Positions 17,653-28,270 of a stretch of 64,000 nt of DNA are shown here, in pieces. Origin of the DNA: Nannocystis bainbridge (GTDB lineage: Bacteria; Myxococcota_A; Polyangia; Nannocystales; Nannocystaceae); the NCBI RefSeq assembly GCF_028368995.1, contig NZ_JAQNDL010000003.1:1-64000 (forward strand). The letters are read 5' to 3'. Under the pieces are notes generated by a model that saw only the letters and a list, made by a program, of their open reading frames with translations, made no database searches and was not told where the DNA came from. The position numbers were made by a program, and so were the translations under genes. Within the stretch, counting starts at the first letter, position 1, and every line of letters begins with the position of its first letter.

Positions 17653-17790
17653 TGGCGCGGAGACGCGGTGTCACGAGAGACCGCGATCGCCGGAGCCACG
17701 CAATCGAGGCTGACCACGGAGCACGCGATCGCGCGATGCGCTGTGTGGCTGCGTGTAAGCGCGGATGAGGGCGTGGCGTTGTCGGGGTCC

Positions 17791-18639
17791 ATGAGGGGCC
17801 TTCTCGTCCTTGCCTGCATGATGTTCCTCGTCGGTTGTCCATGGCCGTGCCCTCGCGGTACGCGCACGGACGGCGGCGGCCAGTGTATGAATTCGATGGT
17901 TCCGCGGCCGGCCGACCTGAGCCTCGTCAACGGCACCCGCGACAGGCTCGCGGTCAGCGTGCGCGTCTCGCAAAGGCCCTTGTTCTGCAGCGCCATCGGG
18001 CCCGACGACGCGCCCGCGGTGATCGCAACCCTGTTTTTTCAGGGCGACGGCGGCTCGGTGCCCGAGCGTTACGCCCGCGCGACGTGGTCCGGAGATCTGG
18101 AGGAATTCAAGAGCTGGGACTACGAGACCGGAGCGCGTTGCAGCGCGGTTCGCATCTGGATCGGCGACGAATACGAGGGCCACGATGTAATCGCGCATGC
18201 GAACACGACACTCACGATCGTCCCGGGTCCGGAGCCAGGCACCTACGCGATCCAGGGCGCCGACGAGGTGCAACCGGCGCTCCCGCAATTCTGCCCCACG
18301 ACGATGCAGGACCACGCGCTCGCCGCTCTCGCCGCGCTGGTGTCGCGCCCGGCGCTGTCGCTCGGCGAGCCGACCGGCCCGGCCTGCAAGCTCGGTGACG
18401 CCCTGGTTCGTCCAGCCGTCTTGCAGACGAGCGCCGCCGTAGCGACTGCCGTCGCCCCGGGCACCAAGGTGCGCTCCCACCCGGCCTGCCACGGCTGTCC
18501 TGGCGAATACGAGCTGCTCAGCGGCGTGCGCGTGCTGGTCCCGGCGAGTCTCTCCGTGTCTCCGCCGCGGTCCGACAACGACGAGCGCCAGTTCTTCGAA
18601 GCAGCGCTGGTTCAGCGCAACGACAAGGCAGCGCCGTAG
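17791..18639 (+). CDS. Lipoprotein of unknown function
   Basis: A 282-residue lipoprotein. MRGLLVLACMMFLVGC is a clear signal ending in the lipobox FLVGC. The mature part begins with further cysteines (PWPCPRG, GGQCMNS) and contains beta-rich segments (LAVSVRVSQRPLF, TLTIVPGPEPGTYAIQG) that suggest an Ig-like or jelly-roll fold. A pair of cysteines in SHPACHGCPGEYELL lies near the C-terminus. No family recognised. The 3' end lies inside the first copy of a 118-bp tandem duplication. Confidence 0.75.
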   Translation: MRGLLVLACMMFLVGCPWPCPRGTRTDGGGQCMNSMVPRPADLSLVNGTRDRLAVSVRVSQRPLFCSAIGPDDAPAVIATLFFQGDGGSVPERYARATWSGDLEEFKSWDYETGARCSAVRIWIGDEYEGHDVIAHANTTLTIVPGPEPGTYAIQGADEVQPALPQFCPTTMQDHALAALAALVSRPALSLGEPTGPACKLGDALVRPAVLQTSAAVATAVAPGTKVRSHPACHGCPGEYELLSGVRVLVPASLSVSPPRSDNDERQFFEAALVQRNDKAAP

Positions 18640-18844
18640 CCGAGTTGACTGATTCACTGCACCCGCGAGGGTCGCGGTGCCGCGGGGGCCGGAGATGCTG
18701 CTCCTGGCTGGGACGGACGCGCGAGCGGTTCAGGGCAATGACGAGGCAGCGCCATCGCCGGGCGACTGATTCACCGTACCCGCGAGGATCGCAGTGCCGC
18801 GGGGGCCGGAGATGCTTCTCCTGTCTGGGACGGACGCGCGAGCA
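18609..18844. repeat. 118-bp tandem duplication across a gene end
   Basis: The block starting GGTTCAG at 18609 recurs at 18727, a period of 118 bp, with about 85-90% identity; the run GTGCCGCGGGGGCCGGAGAT is identical in both copies. The first copy contains the last codons and stop of the lipoprotein gene at 17791-18639. The second has lost that stop, and on the minus strand it supplies the C-terminus of the membrane-protein frame that ends at 18730. Confidence 0.85.
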
Positions 18845-19380
18845 TGGACGCAGCGGCCGCGTCGGAGGCGAGCGCCCGGGGTCCGAGGCGATAAATGCCG
18901 CGCAGCGGCGATGAGCAGCGCCAGAATCAGCACGGTCAGCGCGGCAGCGAGGGCGCCCCAGACCTGGCCCACGGCGACGGCCGTGGCCACGCCCCCGAAT
19001 GCTGCCAGCACCCAATAAAGCCGGCGGCCCGACGGGGACGTGATCAGGTCGGGCGGGCTCGCCTGGTCGAGCGCTTCGCCGACCTCGGCCCCGGCGAGTT
19101 CGCGGCGACGGAGCTCGCTCCGGATGTGGCGCTCGATGAGTCCGAGAGCCACGTACGGCGGGAAGGTGCTGCTCACGGCGATCAGCAAGAAGTGGAGCTG
19201 AAACCGGATGACGAGGAAGAACGTCAGCGGAATCAGCGGCAGCGACAGCAGCAGCACGAGCGGGAGCGCGAGGCGATACCGCTCAGGGTCATTCCAGAAC
19301 CACCACGTCGGGACGAGGCCGAGCCGCTGCGGCCGGTCCAGGAGAGCGCGAGGCGACGACGGAACATGAACGGGTTGCAC
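18730..19380 (-). CDS. Membrane protein of unknown function
   Basis: A 216-residue protein with two hydrophobic hairpins, one around residues 37-75 (LALPLVLLLSLPLIPLTFFL, HFLLIAVSS) and one around 119-160. Between them is a charged helix (RHIRSELRRRELAGAEV). It resembles generic bacterial membrane proteins of unknown function. The last 45 residues or so are Arg-rich and encoded by the antisense of the 118-bp duplicated block, so the true or ancestral C-terminus may be shorter. The start at 19380 lies 13 bp after the stop of the secreted-protein gene upstream, so the two probably share a transcript. Confidence 0.6.
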   Translation of the reverse strand: MQPVHVPSSPRALLDRPQRLGLVPTWWFWNDPERYRLALPLVLLLSLPLIPLTFFLVIRFQLHFLLIAVSSTFPPYVALGLIERHIRSELRRRELAGAEVGEALDQASPPDLITSPSGRRLYWVLAAFGGVATAVAVGQVWGALAAALTVLILALLIAAARHLSPRTPGARLRRGRCVHARASVPDRRSISGPRGTAILAGTVNQSPGDGAASSLP

Positions 19381-19393
19381 GTTGCGAGCTTCC

Positions 19394-20209
19394 TCAGTCG
19401 AGACAGCTCACGATCGAACACGCGACAGAGAGGGCGCACACTCCTGCGCCGTGGACACAGCTGCCTGCCGCAGGCATGAACCCGGCCGCGGCGGCGGTGC
19501 AAGTAATGGCAGCACCCCCGCACGTGAACGCCTGATTGGTGATACTCTTCTTGACGCCCCACCAGCGCGGGCTCGGGACCGCGACGGTCGTCGCCACCTC
19601 GAGGCCCAGTTCGCCCATGTCGGCGAGCGCGAGCGTCAACGCGTACGCGTCCTGCCACGCGGCCGAGGCGGCCAGGGCAGGCGCGTAGCGCTCGTTGACG
19701 AGGGCGGCGTCGCCATCCGCCGCCAACACCTCGCCCGCGAGATCGACCTCGACGCGGGCCGCCACATCGGTCGTATCGGCCGCGAAGTGGAGCGACCCGA
19801 CCGGCAGGTCGCCGGTCCCGTCGAGCATCGCGGCGTGGTGGATGCTGCCCACCCCGGAGAACTGACCCGCGATCTCGAGGCCGAACACCGCACGGTCGCG
19901 CGTGAACGTGACATTGACGCTCGCGTCGGGCTCGGCCAGCTCGATCGCTACCTGGCCCGCGAAGCACACGCAACGGAGGCTGCTCGAAGCTCTGTCTCCC
20001 GTGAAGCCGGAGCTGCCGGCTTCGAGGATATAGCCGAGGGATCCGGCGACCTCGCCGAGGCGCGCGAGCGTGTCGTCGCAAAATTCGGTCGGCACCGCTC
20101 CGGCGAGCGGCGCGGAGGCCCTGGCCGCCGCGGGGGCCACGATGAGCGAACAGGCAGCGCCGAACGCGAAGCGCGCGGCCCGGCAGGTGCGGAGCAAAGC
20201 GAGAGACAT
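19394..20209 (-). CDS. Secreted protein of unknown function
   Basis: About 271 residues with an N-terminal export signal (MSLALLRTCRAARFAFGAAC, then SLIVAPAAARA). The mature part is beta-rich and anionic (VAIELAEPDASVNVTF, AARVEVDLAGEVLAADGD). The C-terminus is Cys-rich (FTCGGAAITCTAAAA, GSCVHGAGVCALSVACSIV), implying disulphides or a surface-anchored tail. A start at 20269 in the same frame is also possible and would add another hydrophobic run. No family recognised. Probably co-transcribed with the downstream membrane-protein gene. Confidence 0.65.
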   Translation of the reverse strand: MSLALLRTCRAARFAFGAACSLIVAPAAARASAPLAGAVPTEFCDDTLARLGEVAGSLGYILEAGSSGFTGDRASSSLRCVCFAGQVAIELAEPDASVNVTFTRDRAVFGLEIAGQFSGVGSIHHAAMLDGTGDLPVGSLHFAADTTDVAARVEVDLAGEVLAADGDAALVNERYAPALAASAAWQDAYALTLALADMGELGLEVATTVAVPSPRWWGVKKSITNQAFTCGGAAITCTAAAAGFMPAAGSCVHGAGVCALSVACSIVSCLD

Positions 20210-20865
20210 GACGGGCACGTGACCGAGGAGCGCCAACAAGGCAATGGCTGCGAGCGGCGGCGGCATCACCCCGCGATTGGCTCGGCATGCAGCGAAGCGG
20301 GCTCAGGCCGGCGAGCGGGCGACCCGATGTGCCACTCCAGGGGGCGGGGCTGGCACCGTCGGACGCCGCGCGCCGGGCCCGCCTTGCGGCTGCAAGCCGC
20401 GAGCGGGGACGTCGAGCGCCGGTGCGAGTCGAAGACGAGGTGCCGATGGTTCAGAGACCACGGGCCCGCGCGATGCTCCGTGAGCCCGCCAAACGGCGGG
20501 AGCAATTATCTGGGTGGACAGTGCATCGTCGCACGCACGACACATCGGTGATTCAACGAGAAGCGATGGGACCCGCTCTATTTTCATTTCTCGCGCCGCG
20601 GGTGGCCCACTTAGCGTCCTGCTCTCGACATACCATCCCGCTCGCCGGTGAGCGGGGCGAATGCGCCGCCATATCGCGCTTCGCAGAATACCCGGGCGCA
20701 CCCCCGAGCCCCGGGGCGCGAATGATAGCAGGACCGCCGCGAGAATCAGCGGTCCACGAGCAGCTACCGAGGTCACGAGCGATCCCGAATGCTCCTCACA
20801 GGCAGCGCCCCAATTGGTGAGACTCGAGTAATCACCGTTCAAGCACGAATGCCACCAGCCCCGAA
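20210..20865. other. Gene-free stretch
   Basis: This 656-bp region separates the secreted-protein gene from the stop of the large kinase gene. Parts around 20500-20640 and 20800-20860 are less GC-rich than the surroundings and may hold the promoter for the minus-strand pair. I see no convincing gene, RNA or repeat. Confidence 0.4.
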
Positions 20866-23800
20866 TCACCGCTCCCCGAGCAGCGATTGCCACGCCGGGT
20901 CCTCGCTCATCCGCGACGCGAACGCCGGCTCGCGGCGCAGGCGGTCGCGCACCAGCTCCGGTGCAGGGTCGCTGGCGACAGCCTGCCCTGCGTGGATCAG
21001 CGCGGCGGCCGGGTCGACCTCGGCCAGCAGCAGCGCCAGCGCCAGGTGCGTCTCTGCGCGCTCTGGCCCGTCGGCGTCGGCTTGCTGCGGTCCGCTGGCG
21101 TCGCCCGGCTCATCCCCGAGGGCTGCCAGGGCCGCCTCGAAGTCGCGGCGGGCCAGCGTGGTGGCGCCGAGTTCGCGGTAGATCATCGCCCGGCCGTGCA
21201 GCAGGGCCCGCAGGGCCTGGCGCGCCGCCGCGTCGGGCGCGGCCAGGGCTTCCACCCCCGCCAGCGCCGCCAGCATCGCCTGCTGCACCATCGGGTCGTC
21301 GACGTGATGGCGGGCCAGCACCGGCCAGGTCGCGGCCAGCAGCTCCAGCTCGCGCGGTCCCACGGCTGCGCGCAGCGTCGGCGCCAGGCCGGGGCGGGTC
21401 CGCAGCAGGTGCAGCGCATCGGCGTCGTCGAGCCCCGGCAGCGCCAGCGCGGCCATGCGGGTCATGCCGGCCACGTCCTGCAGCGCGTCGTGGGCCAGCA
21501 GCGCCAGCAGGGCGTGGCGGGGCGAAGCGCCTGCCCGGTCGCCGAGGGCCGCCAGCGCCGCCAGCGGCTCGCCGCCGACCAGCGCCCGGGCCGCGCGGGC
21601 CGCGGGTTCGTCGTCCTCGCTCGGCGCGTCGAGCCGGTCGGCGGCGGGTTCGTCGTCCTCGCTCGGCCCGTCGAGTTGGCCGTCGTCCGCGGTCGGTGCG
21701 TCGATCCGGGCCCCGTGCAAGGAGATCCGGCGGATCTCGGCGACGATCCGGTTGGGCGCGAACACGTCGCCCTCGTGGCCGAGCACGAGGGTGTAGCGGC
21801 CCGCGGCCGGCCTGGCGGTGGCGCGGTGCTCCGCGAGCGCGCGCAGGCCGTCGTCCTCGGCGGCGCACAGGGTCGCGTCGCGGTCGGGGAAGTAGGTCGC
21901 GCGCACGATCACGCGGCGGCGGGTGGCGGCGGTCGCCACCTGGCGGGAGGTCAGCTCTCGCCGCTCGCGAGCGACCGGCAGGCAGTGGGTGCCGTGGTCG
22001 CGGTAGCGGCGGTCGCCGCGGGCGTTGACGCCGACGCCGAGCAGCGGCTGGCCGTCGGCGTCGTGGAGCGCGACCCGCAGGTCGGTGTGGTACTCGGCGT
22101 GGGTCACCTCGAGCTCGAGCTCGAGCTCGAGCGGGCCGCCGTCCCAGCGCACCGGCAGGGTCGCCAGTCGGGTCTGGGCCCCGAGCGCGTCGACCTGCAG
22201 GCCGCCCGACAGCGGGTCGAGCCGCAGCGCCGCCGGCCGCTCGAGCCGCCACGCCGGGTCGAGCGCGCCGCCGGCGAAGCGCAGCTCGACCGACTCGCGG
22301 GCGTCGAGCAGCGGCGCCAGGCGGCCCACCACGTCGCTCGCCGCCGCCGCCTGGGCCGGGCTGCGCCGCGGGTGCGCCTCGAGCCGGCGGGCCGCCTCCA
22401 GCGCCTCGCGGTGGCGACCGAGCTCGGTCAGCAGCTCGGCGCGCCGCAGCCACGCGGCCGGGGCCAGCTCGGGGTCGTCGAGGCTGCCGCGGTCGAGCGC
22501 GAGCGCCTCCTCGGCCTGGCCGGCGACCGCGTGCAGGGCCGCGGCCCGGTCGGTGAAGCGCCGGCGCACCGCCTCGTCGGCGACCAGCGGCGCCGCCGCG
22601 CGCAGGACCTCGGCGGCGCTGGCCGGCAGCCCGCCGGCGGCCAGCTCGTCGGCGCGGGTCCAGCGGTCGCGCAGCAGCTCGTCGTCGAGGCCGGCCGGCG
22701 GGGGCGCGGACGCGGGCGCCGGGGTCGGCGCGGGCGGCAGCGCGACGTCGCCGACCCCGAGCCCCCACAGCGCGTGGTGGTCGTCGGCCAGCAGCAGCGC
22801 GCGCCCCGGCCCGTCGCCGGCGCGCACCGCCGCCAGCGGCGCGCCGTGGCCGAGCACCAGCGGCAGCAGCTCGCCGTCGTCGCCCTGGTGGATCAGCAGG
22901 GTGTGGATCAGCCCCCCGCCGCGGATCGGCAGCGCCAGCTCCTCGCGCGCGTCGCCGTCGAGGTCGGCCGCGATCAGCACCCCGTCGCGCAGCTCGAGCG
23001 CGAGCCCCTCCGGCGGCGGCATGTGCGAGGCCGTCACCAGCGCGGCGCCGTCCCAGCGCAGCAGGTGCACGCCGGGCGCCTCGCCGATGTGCGGCGGCTC
23101 GGGGAACACGTCGGCGTTGACGCCGAGCCCGTCGCGCACGGCCACCAGCACCAGCTCGCCGTCCGGCCGCCGCAGCAGGCCCAGGCTCTGGACCCACCCG
23201 AACTGGCGCCGGCCGACCAGCTGCAGTTGCCCGTCGTCGTCGGCGTGAAACACCCGCAGATCGAAGGCACGCGGCGGCCCGAACGCGGCCACGATCTCCT
23301 GCACGCCGTCGCCGTCGAGGTCACCCGCGATCAGATCCTCGAGATCGGAGCCGTTCCGCGCGCTGGCCGGGTGGGCCTCGCGCGGCGCGGCGCCGTCGGC
23401 CTCGACCGCGTGGAAGCCCCGCAGCGGCCAGCGGTACTCGAAGTACAGCTCGGGCCCGCCGTCGCCGTCGGCGTCGACGATCCCGCGCGGCAGCAGCTCG
23501 GCCGCCGCGGGGAAGCGCGCCAGCGGCTCCTGCGGCGCGCGCAGGTCGAGCAGCGCGGCGCTGCCCTGGCGGAACGTCACCCCCCACGGCGCCGCCCCGT
23601 TCGCCAGGTAGACCCTCGCCTCGGCCTGCCAGCGCGGCCCCGGCTGCAGCGCTTCGTCGAGCAGCACCACGCCGCTGCCGCCGGCGTCGATCACCGCCGC
23701 GCGCCACGGCCCGCCTGGCGGCAGCGCGACCGCCCCGCTCGCGCTGGTGTCGATCGCCCGGGCCCGCGCCAGGTGCTGCAGCAGCGGCCGCACCGCGGCC

Positions 23801-25329
23801 AGCCGGGCCGGCGCCGCCTCGCCCAGCAGCTCCACCGCGGCCGGCAGGTCGCGCCGGCGCAGCGCCGCGTGGAAGTGCAGCGCGTGGTCCTGCGGGTCGC
23901 CGGGCGCGTCCGGCAGCGCCTGGACCACCCGCGTCAGCGCGGCCGTGTCCCAGCCCTCGAGGTGGAGCTCGGCGATCCGCCGCAGAGCCGCGTGGGCGTC
24001 GGCGGGCGCGGTCGCGTCGGCGTAGGCGCGGGCGTAGTCGGCCAGCGCCCCCTCGCGCTCGCCCGCGGCGTGGCGCCGGTCGCCGCGCTGCTGCCAGGCC
24101 CGCACCAGCGCCTGCGTGCCCTGGTGCGCCGGGTCGTCGAGGAACGCCTGGAAGGCCGCCGCCGCGCGCTCCGGGTCGGCCTCGCCGGCGACCGCCGCCA
24201 GGTGCTCGGCCGCCAAATCCTCGATGCGCTCGCGGGTCCACGTGCGCCGCAGGTGCAGCGCCGCCAACGTGGCGACCAGCGTCACCGCGGCGATCGCCAG
24301 CGCCAGCCCGGCCCGCCGCAGCCGCACCCGCCGGCGCACCGCCGGGTCGGCCGCCAGCGCCGCCAGCAATTGCGACATCGTCTGCCAGCGCCGCTCCGGG
24401 TCGACCCGCAGCCCGCGCAGCACCACCGCCCGCAGCCACGCCGGCACCTGCGCGTGCGCGGGCGGCCGCACCGCGCCGGCCAGCGACGCGGCGCGCAGCG
24501 TCTCGTAGCTGGCGGCGGCGAACGGCCGCTCGCCGTACAGCGCCTCGTACAGCGAGGCGCAGAAGCTGAACACGTCGCTGCGCGCGTCGGCCCGGGCCCC
24601 GCGGTGCTGCTCGGGGGCCATGTACGCCGGCGTCCCGAGCACGCTGCCGGTCGCGGTCAGGTCGAGCGAGGCCATGCGGCGGTCGTCCGGATCGGGGGCC
24701 GCCTCGGTGCCGTCGTCGCCCACCAGCCCGAAATCCAGCAGCAGGACCCGCCCGTCCTCGCCGACCATCACGTTGTCGGGCTTGAAGTCGCGGTGGACCA
24801 GCCCGGCCCGGTGCACCTCCGCCAGGCCGCGCCCGGCCGCCACGAACAGCTCGACGATCCGCGAATACGTCGCCTCCGGCTCGACCTCCGCCAGCTGCTG
24901 GCGCAGCGTCCGCCCGCGCACGTACTCCATCGCCAGGAACACCCGCCCCGCCGAGGTGCTCACGTCGTAGATCTGGACGATGTTGAGGTGCGACACGCGG
25001 GCCAGCGCCTTGGCCTCGCGGATGAACCGCCCCACCACCGCCGCGCTGCTGCAGTCGGTGCGCAGCATCTTGAGCGCGACGACGCGGTCGAGCACGTCGT
25101 CGTAGGCGGCGTGGACCACCCCGACTCCCCCCTGCCCGAGCACGCGCAGCAGCCGGTAGCGGCCGAGCTGCGGCGAAGTCGGCGACGACTCGGCCGGCCC
25201 GCGCGGCCCGCTGCCCAGCGGCCCTCCGTCCTGCGACCCGTCCCACGTCTCGGCCAGCGCCTGGCCGGGCGCCTGGCTGAGCGTGCGCAGCGGTTCGTCC
25301 CCGGCCACGTGGCGAGTATGCCCCGACAT
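20866..25329 (-). CDS. Transmembrane Ser/Thr kinase with FG-GAP and helical-repeat sensor
   Basis: A 1487-residue receptor-type kinase. The cytoplasmic kinase domain (about 57-320) has GQGGVG (65-70), Lys87 in VALKML, HRDFKPDN (179-186) and DFG (199-201). One membrane helix (LALAIAAVTLVATLAALHL, near 340) follows. The extracytoplasmic part starts with helical repeats, then FG-GAP-like Ca-binding loops (DADGDGGPELYF, DLDGDGVQEIVA, DLDGDAREELAL), then a concanavalin-like beta segment (LELELEVTHAEYHTDLRVAL), then more helical repeats. A short acidic direct repeat (DAPSEDDEPAA) links domains. The start at 25329 (MSGHTRHVAG) is chosen because frames upstream look non-coding. It should sense an external ligand and phosphorylate cytoplasmic targets. 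Confidence 0.9.
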   Translation of the reverse strand: MSGHTRHVAGDEPLRTLSQAPGQALAETWDGSQDGGPLGSGPRGPAESSPTSPQLGRYRLLRVLGQGGVGVVHAAYDDVLDRVVALKMLRTDCSSAAVVGRFIREAKALARVSHLNIVQIYDVSTSAGRVFLAMEYVRGRTLRQQLAEVEPEATYSRIVELFVAAGRGLAEVHRAGLVHRDFKPDNVMVGEDGRVLLLDFGLVGDDGTEAAPDPDDRRMASLDLTATGSVLGTPAYMAPEQHRGARADARSDVFSFCASLYEALYGERPFAAASYETLRAASLAGAVRPPAHAQVPAWLRAVVLRGLRVDPERRWQTMSQLLAALAADPAVRRRVRLRRAGLALAIAAVTLVATLAALHLRRTWTRERIEDLAAEHLAAVAGEADPERAAAAFQAFLDDPAHQGTQALVRAWQQRGDRRHAAGEREGALADYARAYADATAPADAHAALRRIAELHLEGWDTAALTRVVQALPDAPGDPQDHALHFHAALRRRDLPAAVELLGEAAPARLAAVRPLLQHLARARAIDTSASGAVALPPGGPWRAAVIDAGGSGVVLLDEALQPGPRWQAEARVYLANGAAPWGVTFRQGSAALLDLRAPQEPLARFPAAAELLPRGIVDADGDGGPELYFEYRWPLRGFHAVEADGAAPREAHPASARNGSDLEDLIAGDLDGDGVQEIVAAFGPPRAFDLRVFHADDDGQLQLVGRRQFGWVQSLGLLRRPDGELVLVAVRDGLGVNADVFPEPPHIGEAPGVHLLRWDGAALVTASHMPPPEGLALELRDGVLIAADLDGDAREELALPIRGGGLIHTLLIHQGDDGELLPLVLGHGAPLAAVRAGDGPGRALLLADDHHALWGLGVGDVALPPAPTPAPASAPPPAGLDDELLRDRWTRADELAAGGLPASAAEVLRAAAPLVADEAVRRRFTDRAAALHAVAGQAEEALALDRGSLDDPELAPAAWLRRAELLTELGRHREALEAARRLEAHPRRSPAQAAAASDVVGRLAPLLDARESVELRFAGGALDPAWRLERPAALRLDPLSGGLQVDALGAQTRLATLPVRWDGGPLELELELEVTHAEYHTDLRVALHDADGQPLLGVGVNARGDRRYRDHGTHCLPVARERRELTSRQVATAATRRRVIVRATYFPDRDATLCAAEDDGLRALAEHRATARPAAGRYTLVLGHEGDVFAPNRIVAEIRRISLHGARIDAPTADDGQLDGPSEDDEPAADRLDAPSEDDEPAARAARALVGGEPLAALAALGDRAGASPRHALLALLAHDALQDVAGMTRMAALALPGLDDADALHLLRTRPGLAPTLRAAVGPRELELLAATWPVLARHHVDDPMVQQAMLAALAGVEALAAPDAAARQALRALLHGRAMIYRELGATTLARRDFEAALAALGDEPGDASGPQQADADGPERAETHLALALLLAEVDPAAALIHAGQAVASDPAPELVRDRLRREPAFASRMSEDPAWQSLLGER

Positions 25330-25950
25330 CGCCGCGCTCCGACGCCGATCCTCCGGCAACGGGTGCGCGCCAGCGCGAGTCACCGCCCGGACGCAGAGGA
25401 CTCCTCGCAGCGCGCGCCCGCAGTCCCATGAATTCCTCCGCAAGGTCCTCGCCCCGCCGGCACACATTCGCCGCGGACGAATGACCACGCGTCCCCCCGC
25501 GCGACCGGACACTTGCAACCCCGCACCGGCCACCGGCAAACCCTGATGACAACCCAGCCGCCGCCCCTGTCCCCGCCCGTATCCAGCCGGACGCGGCTCT
25601 CGCCGTGAGTTCCTTCGTTTCAAGCCAAAACCGGCGGACGTTGCATCTGCCAGCAAGCCCCGCGAACTACAATCATACGAGTCGCCGCGACGATTCCGTA
25701 GCGACGCACCATCGCCCCCAAATCCCCGCAGCGAGAGTGCCACCATTCTCGTCAGACTCGCGGGCGATTCACCAGAGACGCTCGCGCCGTCGACTCGCCC
25801 CCCGTGCCGCGAGACTCGCCCTCACAGCACGTATAGGATGGCTTGAGCCGGGCGGCCGGCTCCGAGCAAGCGGTATTCTCGTGAAGCGGCCCACGGCACG
25901 AGGCGTGTCGCCGATGCCCGCATCGACCCGCGTGAACCATGCTGTCACCC
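25330..25950. other. Gene-free stretch upstream of the kinase gene
   Basis: A 621-bp region between two minus-strand genes, which should contain the promoter of the large kinase. The part from 25600 to 25880 is less GC-rich. I see no repeat array and no gene. Confidence 0.4.
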
Positions 25951-27000
<1,050 letters not shown>

Positions 27001-27207
27001 CACCCCGCGAGTATGAAGCCCGGCGCGCGCCCGCGTAACCCAGGACAGTGCAACGCACTGTTCCAGCTCCGACAACAGTGGCCTGCAGCGGCCCGTACAC
27101 CCGTCCGCGCGCGTTCCAGCGCGGTCCCGCGAGGCCCGCGGCCGCCCCTCTCGCGCAGCCGGCGCGGCGGCTTGTGACGGGCCCGGGCGGCGCGTACTGT
27201 GCCCGCC

Positions 27208-28170
27208 ATGCGTAAAATGACCTTCTCTGGCCCCCAGCTCTGCCGCCTCGTCGGCGCCGCCGTGGGCCTGCTGGCGGCCTGCAGCGACGACGGCCGCGAC
27301 TCGGGCACCGCCAGCGCCGGCGTCACCGCCAGCGCCGGCATCACCACCGCCTCGACCACCGCCCCCGGCACCACCACCGCCCCCGGCACCACCACCGGCG
27401 ACGACGGCACCGGCACCAGCACCGACGCCGTCGCCACCACCGGCCCGACCACCACCGACGCCTCGACCACCACCGCCGAGCCCATCACCACCAGCGGCGG
27501 CGCCAAGTTCGACCTCGGGGCCATGCCGGACGTCGGCATGACCGAGTGCGTCGATTGTGCCCTCACCATCGATTCGCAGCAGTCGGGCACCCTGGCGATC
27601 CTCGGCCCGAACGTGTTCGCCACCGCCGAGCTCGACGGCGAGATCGTCTACGCGCTCGGCAACGCCGGCCCTGGCCGCTTCATCGCCACCGCCGACAGCA
27701 GCCTCCCCTTCAACGAGCAGTCCGACTGCCCGATCCGCGAATGGCTGGCCGGCAGCCCCGACCCGAACCCCAAGCTGTTCTGGTTCGGCTGGGGAGAGTC
27801 CGACGGCCCCGCCAATTGGAACTACCCCGGCGAATCCTCGCTCTACCACCTGCCCCCGCAGTACGTCGGCAACCCGGCCCAGCTCAAAGCCGACTACGAC
27901 ATCGTCATGTACCTCGAGGGCTCGGGGCAATTTGACGACGGCGACCAGCCCACCGATCAGGAGATGCAGACGCTGCTCGAGTTCGTCACCGTCTACGGCG
28001 GCGGCGCCTACATCAGCTCGGAGTTCGCCGGTTACCTCAAGGCCGCCGACTACGCCAGCGTCAACCGCGTGCTGACGCCGCTCGGGGTCCAGGCGCTCGA
28101 GGTCAACCTCAACTGGGGCGACGTGAACGGCGCCATCGAGTTCACCTGTTTCCCCGCGCCGGTGGGCTGA
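27208..28170 (+). CDS. Lipoprotein with Thr-rich linker and globular domain
   Basis: A 320-residue lipoprotein. After the signal ending in LLAACSDD comes a linker of about 75 residues made almost only of Thr, Ala, Gly, Ser and Pro, of the type seen in many Nannocystaceae surface proteins. The globular part (from about residue 85) begins DVGMTECVDCALTIDSQQSG and contains the acidic motif QFDDGDQPTDQEMQ and VTVYGGGAYISSEFAGYL. Its pattern of strand-loop-helix with GGGAYISSEF is reminiscent of glutamine-amidotransferase-like or ThuA-like folds, but I am not sure. The ATG at 27208 is used; a GTG at 27199 is an alternative. A GC-rich stem-loop follows the stop. Confidence 0.75.
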   Translation: MRKMTFSGPQLCRLVGAAVGLLAACSDDGRDSGTASAGVTASAGITTASTTAPGTTTAPGTTTGDDGTGTSTDAVATTGPTTTDASTTTAEPITTSGGAKFDLGAMPDVGMTECVDCALTIDSQQSGTLAILGPNVFATAELDGEIVYALGNAGPGRFIATADSSLPFNEQSDCPIREWLAGSPDPNPKLFWFGWGESDGPANWNYPGESSLYHLPPQYVGNPAQLKADYDIVMYLEGSGQFDDGDQPTDQEMQTLLEFVTVYGGGAYISSEFAGYLKAADYASVNRVLTPLGVQALEVNLNWGDVNGAIEFTCFPAPVG

Positions 28171-28177
28171 GCTCGCT

Positions 28178-28212
28178 GCGGGCCCGCGCGATCCTCACGC
28201 CCGCGGGCCCGC
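28178..28212. terminator. GC-rich stem-loop after the Thr-rich lipoprotein gene
   Basis: Two copies of the self-complementary decamer GCGGGCCCGC, 15 bases apart, lie 7 bp after the stop codon. They can pair as a 10-bp stem and probably terminate transcription before the pterin operon. No T-run follows. Confidence 0.45.
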
Positions 28213-28270
28213 TGCGTCGGCCTTGGAGTCGGCCGCGCCGCGATGCTATCCTCCGACGCTCCGAGGCCCG

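Noticed and set aside
20303..20893. A 196-codon minus-strand frame before the secreted-protein gene
   Set aside because: No recognisable fold or motif and it overlaps the end of the large kinase gene; left as intergenic.
20887..25431. A 1514-codon open frame on the plus strand
   Set aside because: It is the antisense of the transmembrane kinase gene; its translation is Arg/Gly/Gln-rich high-GC shadow sequence with no motifs.
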